DNA from: Bacteroidota bacterium | Lineage (GTDB): Bacteria; Bacteroidota; Bacteroidia; B-17B0; Aurantibacillaceae | Reading direction: 5' to 3' | NCBI GenBank assembly: GCA_003153315.1 | Contig: PLYA01000022.1 | Location: 25,702 to 86,734, forward strand | DNA: 61,033 bases | In this document: positions 18,728 through 27,798 of the stretch, piece by piece | How the letters are laid out: every line of letters begins with the position of its first letter | How positions within the stretch are numbered: position 1 is the stretch's first letter | The notes under the pieces: model-generated | Databases searched by the model: none | What the model was told of the DNA's origin: nothing | What the model saw: only the letters and a program-made list of their open reading frames with translations | Made by a program: the position numbers and the translations under genes

Positions 18728-18735
18728 TACTTTTG
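18728..18735 (+). promoter_or_regulatory. Promoter -7 box for the 18754 gene
   Basis: TACTTTTG, 18 bases before the ATG. Confidence 0.6.
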
Positions 18736-18753
18736 GCGACCTAAAAATTTACT

Positions 18754-19611
18754 ATGAAATTAATCTATAGTCTCATCATATCGCTTCTCATATCTCACGT
18801 CTGCATTGCACAACAAACCGATGACCATTTTACCTCTCGCATATATGGTGCTTTTGGTTATAATGCAGAGTGGTATGCAAAGAATGACATTAATATATCG
18901 CAGCCAAGTTTAGGTAATAAATACAAAATGGCGGGTGTAACTGGTAATGATTATGTTGGATGGAATAAAAAACTGTTTCAAACCCAATTAACTATTCCTC
19001 AATATAATTATCGTTTAGGTTTTTGGTTTAAAAAACATAAAACATGGGGTTTTGAGGTCAATTTCGATCATACCAAATACCAGCTTACCCCCGGAGAGAG
19101 TGTACGACTTCAGGGTACTGTAAACAACAGAAGTATGGATTCTTATATTGTAGTAAGGGATGGTTATTTCCATTGGAAACTAAACAACGGGGCTAATTTT
19201 TTGTGCTTTAATATTATGAAACGAGTGTATGTTATAGGAACAAAAAACGGTAATTTTAAATTGTTTAATATCTATAAAATGGGTGCAGGCCCTACTATAC
19301 CCCATGTAGAAAACACTTTATTTGGTATGGATAACAAATCCGGCTTTCAGCTGGGTGGTTGGAATTTTGGTTTGGAAGCCGGTTACCGCATGGAGTTTTT
19401 CAAATACATTTATTTAGACCTTTCCCAAAAGCTGGATTATGCACGTTATTTTAATTTAAAAGTGTATAAGGGTACTGCCACGCAGCAGTTATGCACCTAT
19501 GAGGTTATGGCTACCTTAGGTGTTATGATACCTTACGAGCCTTTTTGGAAGAAAAAGAAAACACCTGCAGCTACTACCGCTCAGACAACAACAACCTCTA
19601 CCGGTAATTAA
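18754..19611 (+). CDS. Secreted outer-membrane beta-barrel-like protein, unknown function
   Basis: A 285-residue protein with a signal peptide (about 1-19, MKLIYSLIISLLISHVCIAQ). It then has alternating strands rich in Tyr, Phe and Gly, for example YNYRLGFWFKKHKTWGFEVNF and GWNFGLEAGYRMEFF, consistent with an eight- to twelve-stranded barrel. The tail is Lys-rich, then Thr-rich and disordered (KKKKTPAATTAQTTTTSTGN). No family is recognised. Its last 14 bases overlap, tail to tail, the end of the small lipoprotein gene on the other strand. Confidence 0.78.
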   Translation: MKLIYSLIISLLISHVCIAQQTDDHFTSRIYGAFGYNAEWYAKNDINISQPSLGNKYKMAGVTGNDYVGWNKKLFQTQLTIPQYNYRLGFWFKKHKTWGFEVNFDHTKYQLTPGESVRLQGTVNNRSMDSYIVVRDGYFHWKLNNGANFLCFNIMKRVYVIGTKNGNFKLFNIYKMGAGPTIPHVENTLFGMDNKSGFQLGGWNFGLEAGYRMEFFKYIYLDLSQKLDYARYFNLKVYKGTATQQLCTYEVMATLGVMIPYEPFWKKKKTPAATTAQTTTTSTGN

Positions 19612-20014
19612 GAAGAAACCCTCTGCAAGCATAAACCAAACAGCAACTTGGCGGGTGGCTTTTAAACTGATTAACGTAGTTAGTAGAATCAGAAGATGTA
19701 TTAACAGGATAATCAAACAAAAAACGGGCATTATCGGGTTTACTTGGGTCGTACTCTGCCATATATTTATCTCCTTTGCTGTAATTACCATTTGAAGGTA
19801 CAGTCCACCCATATTGGCCTGCACCATACTGATTAACATATTCCTTTCCATTTACATAATAAAGAAAGCGAATCTCACTTGCTGTGCCATTATTTGGTTG
19901 GTAAAAATCAATTTTACCAACAGTAAAAGCAGGGTTAGAGAATACTATTTTATCCTTCTTACAGGTAAAAACAGTTAAAGCAAGCAGAAAACATATAATA
20001 AGTACCCTTTTCAT
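19598..20014 (-). CDS. Small putative lipoprotein, unknown function
   Basis: A 138-residue protein with an N-terminal signal (MKRVLIICFLLALTVFTC) ending in Cys18, a loose lipobox, so an outer-membrane lipoprotein is likely. The mature part (KIDFYQPNNGTASEIRFLYYVNGKEY... YMAEYDPSKPDNARFLFDYP) resembles small Bacteroidota lipoproteins without a known role. It overlaps the convergent barrel gene by 14 bases. A perfect TATCTTTG box (20020-20027) ends only 5 bases before the ATG, so the transcript may be leaderless. Array B lies 65 bases upstream. Confidence 0.72.
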   Translation of the reverse strand: MKRVLIICFLLALTVFTCKKDKIVFSNPAFTVGKIDFYQPNNGTASEIRFLYYVNGKEYVNQYGAGQYGWTVPSNGNYSKGDKYMAEYDPSKPDNARFLFDYPVNTSSDSTNYVNQFKSHPPSCCLVYACRGFLLNYR

Positions 20015-20019
20015 TCTAA

Positions 20020-20027
20020 CAAAGATA
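20020..20027 (-). promoter_or_regulatory. Promoter -7 box, nearly leaderless gene
   Basis: Minus-strand TATCTTTG ends 5 bases before the lipoprotein ATG. Confidence 0.6.
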
Positions 20028-20079
20028 CTAATTAGTCGATTATGTGGGCAAGAAGTCGTTTTTGCTTCACCTTCATTAA

Positions 20080-20331
20080 ATGAAAGCTAACCAACAGCAA
20101 CTGAAAGCTAACCAACGGCAATTGAAAGCTAGCCTACAGGAAATGAAAGCTAACCAACGGGAATTGAAGGCTAACCAACAGCAATTGAAAGCTAACCAAC
20201 GGGAGATGAAGGCTAACCAACGGGAAACGAAAGCTAACCAACGGCAATTGAAAGCTAGCCAACGGAAAATGAAGAGTACTCTACAAAAAATGAAGAATAC
20301 TCTACAGAAAATGAAAGCTACCCCTTCCGTT
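20080..20331. repeat. 21-bp tandem repeat array B (12 units)
   Basis: Twelve units of exactly 21 bp with core TGAAAGCTAACCAACGG. Units 1-9 are well conserved. Units 10-11 (20269-20310) carry GAAGARTACTCTACA variants. The twelfth (20311-20331) runs over the dedA stop codon at 20318-20320, so the array and the gene end share bases. One plus-strand frame stays open for 88 codons with a seven-residue period (MKANQQQ-type), a by-product of the 21-bp unit rather than convincing evidence of a gene. Confidence 0.9.
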
Positions 20332-20944
20332 CCTTTCTGTAAGTAATAATTACCGGAATGGAGGTTAAGATAATCAAGCCAATAACGATGTAGTTTAAAT
20401 ACTCTTTTACTTGCGGGAACTCGCTGCCTAAAAAATAACCTATGCCTGCCACAGAACCTATCCAGGCAATGGCGCCAATAAGGTTATAGAGCATAAACTT
20501 TTTAAAATCAATGTTTATAACGCCTGCCAGTATAGGGGCAAAGGTGCGTATAATGGGTAAGAACCTGCCTAATATCAGGGTTTTGCCTCCATGCCTTTCA
20601 TAAAAACTGCGGGTGGTTTCTAAGTGTCTCTTTTTAAATAAGAGGCTGTCTTCTCTTTTATAAAGCCCCACGCCTACCCTTTTGCCAAAATAATAGCCGG
20701 CAGTGTTTCCTAGTATGGCAGCCAGACTCATTAATAAAATAAGCTCTGTTATATTTATCTTTAATACGTCCTGATTGGTAGCGCATAACAAACCGCTTAT
20801 AAACACCAGATTATCTCCGGGTAAAAAGAAACCTACCAGCAAACCCGTCTCAGCAAAAATAACAAACAGCAACAGCGGAAGCCCCAGTTTTATAATAGAT
20901 TCGGGGTTGACGAGTGTTTTAAAGAATTCCCAAACCTCTTGCAT
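20318..20944 (-). CDS. DedA-family membrane protein
   Basis: A 208-residue DedA/SNARE-associated (VTT-fold) integral membrane protein. The signature FLPGDNLVFISGLL (about residues 36-50) holds the re-entrant loop with conserved Pro and Asp. The second conserved segment is GKTLILGRFLPIIRTFAPILAGV (about 116-138), with the essential Arg residues, and there are several hydrophobic helices. DedA proteins are linked to undecaprenyl-phosphate or phospholipid flipping and membrane homeostasis. The stop codon lies within array B. ABC-F is 45 bases upstream on the same strand; cotranscription is possible but not shown. Confidence 0.92.
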   Translation of the reverse strand: MQEVWEFFKTLVNPESIIKLGLPLLLFVIFAETGLLVGFFLPGDNLVFISGLLCATNQDVLKINITELILLMSLAAILGNTAGYYFGKRVGVGLYKREDSLLFKKRHLETTRSFYERHGGKTLILGRFLPIIRTFAPILAGVINIDFKKFMLYNLIGAIAWIGSVAGIGYFLGSEFPQVKEYLNYIVIGLIILTSIPVIITYRKERKG

Positions 20945-20989
20945 CGTTCACAATTTGTTTATTTATTACAAAGATGCAAATAAGATTTA

Positions 20990-22876
20990 TTAGCCCTGCA
21001 ATTCAAGCCACCTAAAGCTTTTGGTATCTATGTCTTTTATAGTTTTAGCTAAATCTTCCCCTGTTTTTTGAAGAATAACATGGTCTGTTTCTCCGCTAAT
21101 AAGAGCAGCTTCTAAGGCTAATTTCTTATTCTCCAATTCGGCAATTTCTTTTTCAAGGTCTTCAATCTCTTTAATAACCTTATATGATTTCTTAGTAGTT
21201 GATGCCGGTTTGCTTGTAACAACAGGCTCTTCTTTTTTTTCAGGCTTAGTTTCTTCCTTCTTTTCTGCTACCTGTTTATTGCTACCTGTTACTTGTTTTT
21301 GTGCATCCTTCCAAATGCGGTATTGGGTATAAGTACCCGGAAAATCGCGTATCTCGCCATCGCCTTCAAACACAAAAAGATGGTCTATCAGCTTATCCAT
21401 AAAATACCTGTCGTGAGACACAATTAGTACACAGCCTCCAAACTCGGTTAAAAAATCTTCCAGTGTTTGAAGGGTAGCAATATCCAAATCGTTAGTAGGC
21501 TCATCCAGTATAAGGAAGTTTGGGTTCTTCATTAAGATAGTAAGCAAAAACAAACGACGCTTCTCTCCTCCGCTAAGAGATGAGACATATTGGTATTGCA
21601 CGTGAGGAGGGAAATTAAATCTTGCCAATAACTTACCGGCACTAAGCGTGGTGCCATCTGCCAGAGGAATGTACTCGGCAATATCACTAACGGTTTCAAT
21701 GATACGTTTATCATTTTTAAGCACCATTCCTTTCTGAGAATAATAACCCCAAACAACCGTTTCTCCGGTTTGTATCTTTCCGCTATCGGCTTCTTCAAAA
21801 CCCTGAATGATATTTAATAAGGTTGTTTTACCACTGCCATTAGCTCCTGAAATACCAATCTTCTCGCCCTTTTTAAATACATAATCAAAATTGCTGATCA
21901 GTTTGCGCTCTCCATAGGCTTTAGATATTTTATGCAGTTCTAATATCTTACTACCCAAGCGACTCATCTTTACAGATAATTCTACTCCATCATCTTCCTT
22001 TTTTTGCTTTACTTTCTCTTCCACGTTAGAAAAAGCATCTACTCTCGATTTTGATTTGGTACCACGTGCGCGGGGCATTTTACGCACCCACTCCAATTCA
22101 CGTCGGTATAAATTCTTTGCCTTTTCATGCTCAGAAGCGGAAGCTAACATACGCTCTGCTTTCTTCTCTAAATAATATTCAAAGTTACCTTTGTAAGTAT
22201 ATAGTTTGCTGTCTTCTATTTCTATTACATGATTACAAACATTGTTAAGGAAGTACCTGTCGTGAGTAACAATAAGCAGGGTAAAATCATTATCATCCAG
22301 ATAGTTTTCTAACCACTCAATCATTTCAATATCCAAATGGTTGGTAGGTTCATCAAGTACCAGCAAATCGGGTTTGTTTAAGATAACACGCGCTAAAGCA
22401 ACCCGTTTGCGTTGCCCGCCGCTAAGTGTTTTAATAGGTTGTTTTAGGTTTTTTACCTGCAAACGGAATAAAATCTCTTCTACTTTATTTTCATAATCCC
22501 AAGCATTCAGGTCGGTCATTTCCATAATAACCGCATCCATGTCCACAGAGGTATCTCCGGCTATTGCCAGATTATATCTTTTAATTACATCGGTAAATTT
22601 ATTTTTGGAATTAAGTAAGGTATCTATCACTGACATTTCCTCATCAAACACAGGTTCCTGAGAGAGGAACTCTATGGTCAGTTCTTTTCTCCATGAAATA
22701 CGTCCCTCATCAGCTATCTCGGTACCTTTTAAAATGTTTAACAGCGTAGTTTTTCCTGTACCATTTTTAGCAACCAATGCTACTCTGTCGCCCCTGCTAA
22801 TACCAAAGGTGATTTTTTCGAACAACACTTTATCTCCATAAGACTTAGAGAGATTTTCAACCGAGAGATAATTCAT
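20990..22876 (-). CDS. ABC-F family ATPase (Uup/EttA-like)
   Basis: A 628-residue soluble protein with two ABC ATPase domains and no membrane helices. Domain 1 has Walker A NGTGKTT near 38, signature LSGGQRKR near 150 and DEPTNHLD. Domain 2 has NGSGKTT near 345, LSGGEKRR and DEPTNDLD. The linker between them is highly charged (KMPRARGTKSKSR), and a Lys/Glu-rich C-terminal coiled coil (about 535-620) is typical of Uup. ABC-F factors act on the ribosome E site to relieve stalls or resist antibiotics. The exact subtype is inferred. A TATCTTCG box variant lies at 22898-22905, 21 bases upstream. Confidence 0.93.
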   Translation of the reverse strand: MNYLSVENLSKSYGDKVLFEKITFGISRGDRVALVAKNGTGKTTLLNILKGTEIADEGRISWRKELTIEFLSQEPVFDEEMSVIDTLLNSKNKFTDVIKRYNLAIAGDTSVDMDAVIMEMTDLNAWDYENKVEEILFRLQVKNLKQPIKTLSGGQRKRVALARVILNKPDLLVLDEPTNHLDIEMIEWLENYLDDNDFTLLIVTHDRYFLNNVCNHVIEIEDSKLYTYKGNFEYYLEKKAERMLASASEHEKAKNLYRRELEWVRKMPRARGTKSKSRVDAFSNVEEKVKQKKEDDGVELSVKMSRLGSKILELHKISKAYGERKLISNFDYVFKKGEKIGISGANGSGKTTLLNIIQGFEEADSGKIQTGETVVWGYYSQKGMVLKNDKRIIETVSDIAEYIPLADGTTLSAGKLLARFNFPPHVQYQYVSSLSGGEKRRLFLLTILMKNPNFLILDEPTNDLDIATLQTLEDFLTEFGGCVLIVSHDRYFMDKLIDHLFVFEGDGEIRDFPGTYTQYRIWKDAQKQVTGSNKQVAEKKEETKPEKKEEPVVTSKPASTTKKSYKVIKEIEDLEKEIAELENKKLALEAALISGETDHVILQKTGEDLAKTIKDIDTKSFRWLELQG

Positions 22877-22954
22877 GAAAGCTTTTAAAATTTGCCGCGA
22901 AGATAGGAAGACAATTGGAAATGTTGCTTGCTAAAATACAGAAGAGGTTATAAC

Positions 22955-23911
22955 TTACTCTTCAGAGAAAAGAGAATCTACAAACTCCGTACGGTTAAAA
23001 GGTTGCAGGTCTTCCATTTTTTCGCCTACACCAATGTACTTAACAGGTATTTTAAATTGATCTGATATACCAATAACAACACCGCCTTTGGCTGTACCAT
23101 CTAATTTGGTAAGAGCTAATGCGGTTACTTCAGTAGCAGCGGTAAACTGCTTGCATTGTTCAATGGCATTCTGTCCTGTACTGGCATCAAGCACCAACAA
23201 TACTTCATGGGGCGCATCGGGTATTACTTTACTCATTACCTTTTTAATCTTGCCCAACTCATTCATTAAATTCACCTTGTTGTGCAAACGCCCTGCGGTA
23301 TCAATAATCACTATGTCTGAGTTTTTGGCAACAGCACTGCTAACGGCATCAAAAGCAACAGAGGCTGGATCTGCATTCATTCCCTGTGAAACAATAGGAA
23401 CTCCCACACGTTCACTCCATATAATAAGTTGGTCAACGGCAGCAGCTCTAAAGGTGTCTGCTGCGCCTAATAACACATTCTTTCCTTTTTGTTTAAACTG
23501 GTAAGATAGTTTGCCAATGGTAGTTGTTTTACCAACACCGTTTACACCTACAACCATTATTACATAAGGTCTTTTATCAGAAGGGATAGAAAAATCGCTA
23601 ATATCTTGTGTATTGTTTTCTGTAAGTAAAGAAGCTATTTCTTCTTTTAAAATAGCATTCAGTTGTGATGTACCAACATATTTATCTTTAGCTATACGGT
23701 CTTCAAGGCGTTTTATTATTTTTAGTGTAGTATTAACGCCAACATCTGAAGTAAGAAGTACTTCTTCCAGATTATCTAATACATCTGCATCAACAGTAGA
23801 TTTTCCGGCAATGGCTTTAGCTATTTTACTAAAAAAATTCTCTTTGGTTTTATTTAAGCCTTTATCAAGCGCCTCCTTTTTGTCCTTAGATAAGAAACTG
23901 AAAATACCCAT
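22955..23911 (-). CDS. ftsY: Signal recognition particle receptor FtsY
   Basis: A 318-residue SRP GTPase that receives Ffh-ribosome complexes at the inner membrane. It has the N and G domains only; the acidic A domain is nearly absent, as in other Bacteroidota. GVNGVGKTTT is near residue 124, DTAGR near 202 and TKLDG near 270. It follows bL33-bL38 on the same strand, a common order in this phylum, though a hairpin terminator (23953-23983) separates them. secDF on the opposite strand completes a membrane-targeting cluster. Confidence 0.96.
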   Translation of the reverse strand: MGIFSFLSKDKKEALDKGLNKTKENFFSKIAKAIAGKSTVDADVLDNLEEVLLTSDVGVNTTLKIIKRLEDRIAKDKYVGTSQLNAILKEEIASLLTENNTQDISDFSIPSDKRPYVIMVVGVNGVGKTTTIGKLSYQFKQKGKNVLLGAADTFRAAAVDQLIIWSERVGVPIVSQGMNADPASVAFDAVSSAVAKNSDIVIIDTAGRLHNKVNLMNELGKIKKVMSKVIPDAPHEVLLVLDASTGQNAIEQCKQFTAATEVTALALTKLDGTAKGGVVIGISDQFKIPVKYIGVGEKMEDLQPFNRTEFVDSLFSEE

Positions 23912-23952
23912 CTTCTCTTGCTTTGTTTAATGTGATTTATATAGAAACAAAA

Positions 23953-23983
23953 AAACTTCTTTCCATGCACTGAAAAGAAGTTT
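23953..23983 (-). terminator. Intrinsic terminator after the bL38 gene
   Basis: The minus strand shows AAACTTCTTT, an 11-base loop, AAAGAAGTTT and then a T-rich run. It is placed between the bL38 stop and ftsY. Confidence 0.75.
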
Positions 23984-24005
23984 GAATAAACAATACGTTA
24001 GATTG

Positions 24006-24161
24006 TTACTTGTTCTTTAAAAAATCTTGTACGTGGTCGTTATGTACAATCTCTTCTCTAAATGCGTAAGCACCCGTTTTAGGCGATTTTACCATTTTAA
24101 TAACACGGGTAAAGTCTTTTCCTTTTCCGCTTTTTAGTGTTGCTACTACCTTCTTTGCCAT
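24006..24161 (-). CDS. Ribosomal protein bL38 (DUF4295)
   Basis: A 51-residue basic protein beginning MAKKVVATLKSGKGKDFTRV and ending DHVQDFLKNK. This small family is confined to Bacteroidota and was long called DUF4295; it has been identified as large-subunit protein bL38 in the Flavobacterium johnsoniae ribosome. It follows rpmG by 8 bases on the same transcript, the expected position. It is easily missed because of its length. Confidence 0.9.
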   Translation of the reverse strand: MAKKVVATLKSGKGKDFTRVIKMVKSPKTGAYAFREEIVHNDHVQDFLKNK

Positions 24162-24169
24162 AACTTATC

Positions 24170-24352
24170 TTATTTAATTTCTTTATGTAGAGTCATTTTA
24201 CCTAAAATAGAATTGTATTTTTTTAATTCAATTCTTTCTGAAGTGTTTTTCTTATTCTTTGTTGTGATGTAACGTGATGTACCGGGCTTACCTGTAGCAG
24301 CATGCTCGGTGCACTCTAATATTACTTGTATTCTATTTTGTTTCTTTGCCAT
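24170..24352 (-). CDS. rpmG: 50S ribosomal protein bL33
   Basis: A 60-residue bL33 with the typical core [26 protein letters not shown] and [10 protein letters not shown]. It lacks the CxxC pair of the zinc-binding C+ form: the single Cys in ILECTEH has no partners. It leads a two-gene unit with bL38. The usual upstream partner rpmB (bL28) is not next to it; secDF starts divergently 135 bases away. A perfect TATATTTG box with TTG 19 bases upstream is present. Confidence 0.94.
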   Translation of the reverse strand: MAKKQNRIQVILECTEHAATGKPGTSRYITTKNKKNTSERIELKKYNSILGKMTLHKEIK

Positions 24353-24374
24353 AACTATTATTTAAAAAGGGATG

Positions 24375-24382
24375 CAAATATA
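24375..24382 (-). promoter_or_regulatory. Promoter for rpmG-bL38
   Basis: Minus-strand TATATTTG, 22 bases before rpmG, with a TTG (-33 type) 19 bases farther upstream. It is the best two-element promoter I see in the window. Confidence 0.7.
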
Positions 24383-24393
24383 CATCCTTTTTT

Positions 24394-24421
24394 ATTAAAT
24401 GCAACATATTAAATGCAACAT
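24394..24421. repeat. 14-bp direct duplication in the rpmG/secDF promoter region
   Basis: ATTAAATGCAACAT occurs twice head to tail (24394-24407 and 24408-24421). It lies between the divergent -7 boxes and includes the rpmG -33 element, so it could bind a regulator or be a simple duplication. Confidence 0.6.
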
Positions 24422-24446
24422 TTCAAATTACTTTATACAAAAATAC

Positions 24447-24454
24447 TATATTTG
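24447..24454 (+). promoter_or_regulatory. Promoter -7 box for secDF
   Basis: TATATTTG, 33 bases before the ATG at 24488. Confidence 0.65.
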
Positions 24455-24487
24455 CAGCCTTAAAAAAATTAAAATCTAACAGATTAT

Positions 24488-27400
24488 ATGCAAAATAAAG
24501 GAGCTATTACAACATTTGCCGTGCTATTGGGACTGGCTTGTATTTTTTATTTATCATTTACATGGGTAACCCGTGGTGTTGAGAAAGACGCTATTGCTTT
24601 TGCCGATTCGTATATTGAAAGCCCTGTTATAAAGAAAAAAGCTACCGACTTCGCTAAAGGAGATGCTTCTAAAGAGCGTTCGTTCTTAGATTCTATGAAG
24701 AATGTAAAGATGGATTCTTACTTAGATTCTATGAAAACCATTACGGTTTATGATATTCTGTTAACTAAATATACTTATGACGAGTGTAAACAAAAAGAGA
24801 TAAACTTAGGTTTGGATTTACGCGGTGGTATGAACGTTACCTTAGAGGTATCGGTTGCAGATATCATTAAAAACCTTGCCAACAACAACCCGGATCCTAA
24901 TTTTAATAAAGCAATTGCTTTAACTCAAAAGAATTTGGGCGTAAACAACAATAAACCCTTTGTTGCTTTATTTGCTGAAACCTATAAACAAATTGCTCCT
25001 AACGGACGTTTGGCTCCATTATTTCAAACCATTGAAAACAAAGGTAAAATTGATTATAATGATAACAACGATAAGGTAATTACTTTCTTGAATGAGCGTG
25101 TTGAAGATGCTGTAAGCAACTCTGAGACTACCTTCCGTAGCCGTATTGACCGTTTTGGGGTTTCTCAACCTAACATTCAAAAACTAGAAGCAAGCGGTCG
25201 TATCTTAATTGAATTACCCGGTGTAAAAGATAAAGACCGTGTACGTAAACTATTACAAGGAACAGCTAATCTTGAGTTCTGGGAAACATATGAAAACGCA
25301 GAGGTTGGTCAGTACTGGCCAGAAGCTAACAAAAAGGTTAAAGCACTTTTAAACCCTGAGTTGGTTAAAGCAGACAGTATTAAAGCAGCAGATTCATTAA
25401 AAATTGCTAAAGGAGATTCTTTAGAAAAGAAATCTAACAAGAAATTAACTAAAGCTGAATTAGTTAAAGAAAAAACCGACTCTATTGCTAAAACTAAAAC
25501 AGATAGCGCAGACAAAGCAAAAGAGTCTTTAGCTCAAAAATTAAAAGAGGGCAGCAAAGCAAGTACCGATACTTCTAAAGGTAAAGCATCTAATGATACT
25601 GCTGTTGCCCGATACAAACTAAATAACCCCTTGTATTCAATGGCAGGCCCTTTAATACCAAATATTTCTCAGGATGGTAAGTATTTTGGCTTAGGTTCTG
25701 TAGTTGGTTATGCCCGTACAAAAGATACTGCTCAAATTAATACCTGGTTAAACAACCCTAAAGTGCGTTCAGTGTTCCCTTCTAAACTACGCTTTATGTG
25801 GGATTACAAAGCCGGTAAAGGTGGCGAGGTAATTACCTTATATGCTATTAAAGTAACCGACCGTAATGGGAAAGCTGCCATGTTTGGTGATATTATTGAC
25901 GGGGCACGCAAAGAGTTCCAGCAACAAACCGGTGAGATTGCCATTAGCATGACAATGAAAGGTGATGCTGCACAAAAATGGGCTAAATTAACCAAAGCTA
26001 ATTCGCCAAAAGATAGTAAAAGCCGTGGACGTTGCATTGCTATTGTAATGGATAACGCAGTGTACTCTGCACCAACTGTAAACGGAGAAATACCTAACGG
26101 AAGCTCTCAGATTACCGGTAACTTTGATAACCGTGAGGCAGACGCTTTAGTAGCTATTTTAGGAGCAGGTAAACTTCCTGCACCGGCACGTATTGTAGAA
26201 GAAACGGTGGTTGGTCCTACATTAGGAGCTGAATCCATCTCTGCAGGTTTATTATCTTTTGTGATAGCCTTTATCGTTATCCTATTGTTTATGGCTATGT
26301 ATTATAACAAAGCCGGCTGGGTTGCCAACGTTGCCCTGCTAATCAACTTATTCTTTATTATGGGTATCCTAACTTCATTAGGAGCTACCTTAACTTTACC
26401 CGGTATAGCAGGTATCGTATTAACCATTGGTCTGTCTGTGGATGCCAACATCTTAATCTTCGAGCGTATCCGTGAGGAACTGGCGCTAGGTAAATCAACA
26501 GCGCAAGCTATCAAAGAGGGCTTTAAGCATGCCATGCCAACCATTATAGACAGTAACGTAACGCTATTAATATTGGGTGTTATCCTTTATGTATTTGGTA
26601 ATGGTCCGGTTCAAGGTTTTGCTACCACATTATGTATCGGTATCCTTTCTTCTTTATTTGCTGCTGTGGTTCTGTCTCGTGTGTTGTTTGATTTTATGAT
26701 TAACCGCAAACAAGAAATCTCCTTTGATAATAACATGACCCGTAATGCCTTCAAGAATCTGCATTTCGATTTTGTGGGTAAAAGAAAGATATACTATACC
26801 ATCTCTGCTATTGTAATTGCGTTGGGTGTAGTATTCTACTTTAAAAACGGTGGCTTTAACCTTGGCGTTGATTTCAAAGGTGGCCGTACCTATTTAGTAG
26901 GCTTTGAAAAAGGCATGAATACTGAAGATGTGAAGAAGGCATTGGCTGTTAACTTTGGCGGAGAAGCCCCTGAAGTTAAAACATCAGGAAGTTCGAGCAA
27001 ACTAAAGATTACTTCTTCTTACCGCATTAAAGAAAATGATGTAAACGTAGATGAAGAAGTAAAACAAGGCTTGGAAAAAGGCTTAGGCTCTTTGGGTGCT
27101 AAATATGAGGTTCTAAGCTCTCAAAAAGTAGGACCAACCATTGCGACTGATATTTTGTATAGCGCTTATGGTGCTATCCTATTCTCTTGCGTGGTGATGT
27201 TTATCTATATCATTGTCCGCTTTAAAAAATGGCAATATGGTATGGGTGCGGTTGTGGCCTTGTTCCATGATGTGCTTATTGTATTATCATTCTACACTAT
27301 TTTAGATAAAATACTTCCTTTCTCTTTAGAGATTGGGCAGGATTTCATTGCGGCTATCTTAACCGTTATGGGTTATACCATGACAGAAACGGTGGTTGTG

Positions 27401-27679
27401 TTCGACAGGATACGCGAAAGACTTGCCGATTCGGGTAAAACAGATGCTCATGGCGAAGAACGCAACAAGCTGATAAACTTTGCCTTAAACAGCACCCTGA
27501 GCCGTACTATATTAACCTCATTAACTGTATTCTTTGTGCTATTGGTTATCTTCATCTTTGGTGGAGACGCTATCCGTGGCTTTATATTTGCCTTGTTAAT
27601 TGGCCGTGTAATTGGTACCTACTCATCACTATGTATCTCAACCCCAATAGTGGTAGATTTAGACAGAAAGAAAGTTTAG
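24488..27679 (+). CDS. secDF: SecDF fusion protein translocase subunit
   Basis: A 1063-residue fusion of SecD and SecF, the proton-driven RND-type membrane partner of SecYEG that completes export. SecD comes first: anchor helix near 8-27, the motif LGLDLRGGMN near 107, periplasmic P1 domain and a five-helix block near 590-750. SecF follows, with LGVDFKGGRTY near 793 and its own helices to the C-terminus. A Lys/Asp/Ser/Ala-rich low-complexity insert lies at about residues 285-375 in the periplasmic domain; this makes the protein longer than separate SecD plus SecF. A terminator follows. Confidence 0.96.
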   Translation: MQNKGAITTFAVLLGLACIFYLSFTWVTRGVEKDAIAFADSYIESPVIKKKATDFAKGDASKERSFLDSMKNVKMDSYLDSMKTITVYDILLTKYTYDECKQKEINLGLDLRGGMNVTLEVSVADIIKNLANNNPDPNFNKAIALTQKNLGVNNNKPFVALFAETYKQIAPNGRLAPLFQTIENKGKIDYNDNNDKVITFLNERVEDAVSNSETTFRSRIDRFGVSQPNIQKLEASGRILIELPGVKDKDRVRKLLQGTANLEFWETYENAEVGQYWPEANKKVKALLNPELVKADSIKAADSLKIAKGDSLEKKSNKKLTKAELVKEKTDSIAKTKTDSADKAKESLAQKLKEGSKASTDTSKGKASNDTAVARYKLNNPLYSMAGPLIPNISQDGKYFGLGSVVGYARTKDTAQINTWLNNPKVRSVFPSKLRFMWDYKAGKGGEVITLYAIKVTDRNGKAAMFGDIIDGARKEFQQQTGEIAISMTMKGDAAQKWAKLTKANSPKDSKSRGRCIAIVMDNAVYSAPTVNGEIPNGSSQITGNFDNREADALVAILGAGKLPAPARIVEETVVGPTLGAESISAGLLSFVIAFIVILLFMAMYYNKAGWVANVALLINLFFIMGILTSLGATLTLPGIAGIVLTIGLSVDANILIFERIREELALGKSTAQAIKEGFKHAMPTIIDSNVTLLILGVILYVFGNGPVQGFATTLCIGILSSLFAAVVLSRVLFDFMINRKQEISFDNNMTRNAFKNLHFDFVGKRKIYYTISAIVIALGVVFYFKNGGFNLGVDFKGGRTYLVGFEKGMNTEDVKKALAVNFGGEAPEVKTSGSSSKLKITSSYRIKENDVNVDEEVKQGLEKGLGSLGAKYEVLSSQKVGPTIATDILYSAYGAILFSCVVMFIYIIVRFKKWQYGMGAVVALFHDVLIVLSFYTILDKILPFSLEIGQDFIAAILTVMGYTMTETVVVFDRIRERLADSGKTDAHGEERNKLINFALNSTLSRTILTSLTVFFVLLVIFIFGGDAIRGFIFALLIGRVIGTYSSLCISTPIVVDLDRKKV

Positions 27680-27716
27680 TTGGTTGTTTGGTTAATAACC
27701 AGTGGTTAGCAAAGAG

Positions 27717-27744
27717 GCCTCTTAAGCAATTAAGGGGCTTTTTT
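27717..27744 (+). terminator. Intrinsic terminator after secDF
   Basis: GCCTCTTAA, loop GCAA, TTAAGGGGC and then six T residues; one G-T pair in the stem. It lies 37 bases after the secDF stop. Confidence 0.85.
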
Positions 27745-27798
27745 GTTGGATTTACATGAAATAATTACTTATCTACCTGCAAGAATTAGGCATACACA

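Noticed and set aside
20080-20346. 88-codon plus-strand frame of seven-residue repeats (MKANQQQ type) as a coiled-coil gene
   Set aside because: It coincides with 21-bp array B. Any frame without a stop in a 21-bp unit stays open, and the other arrays do the same on either strand with unrelated peptides; array F has stops in the unit.
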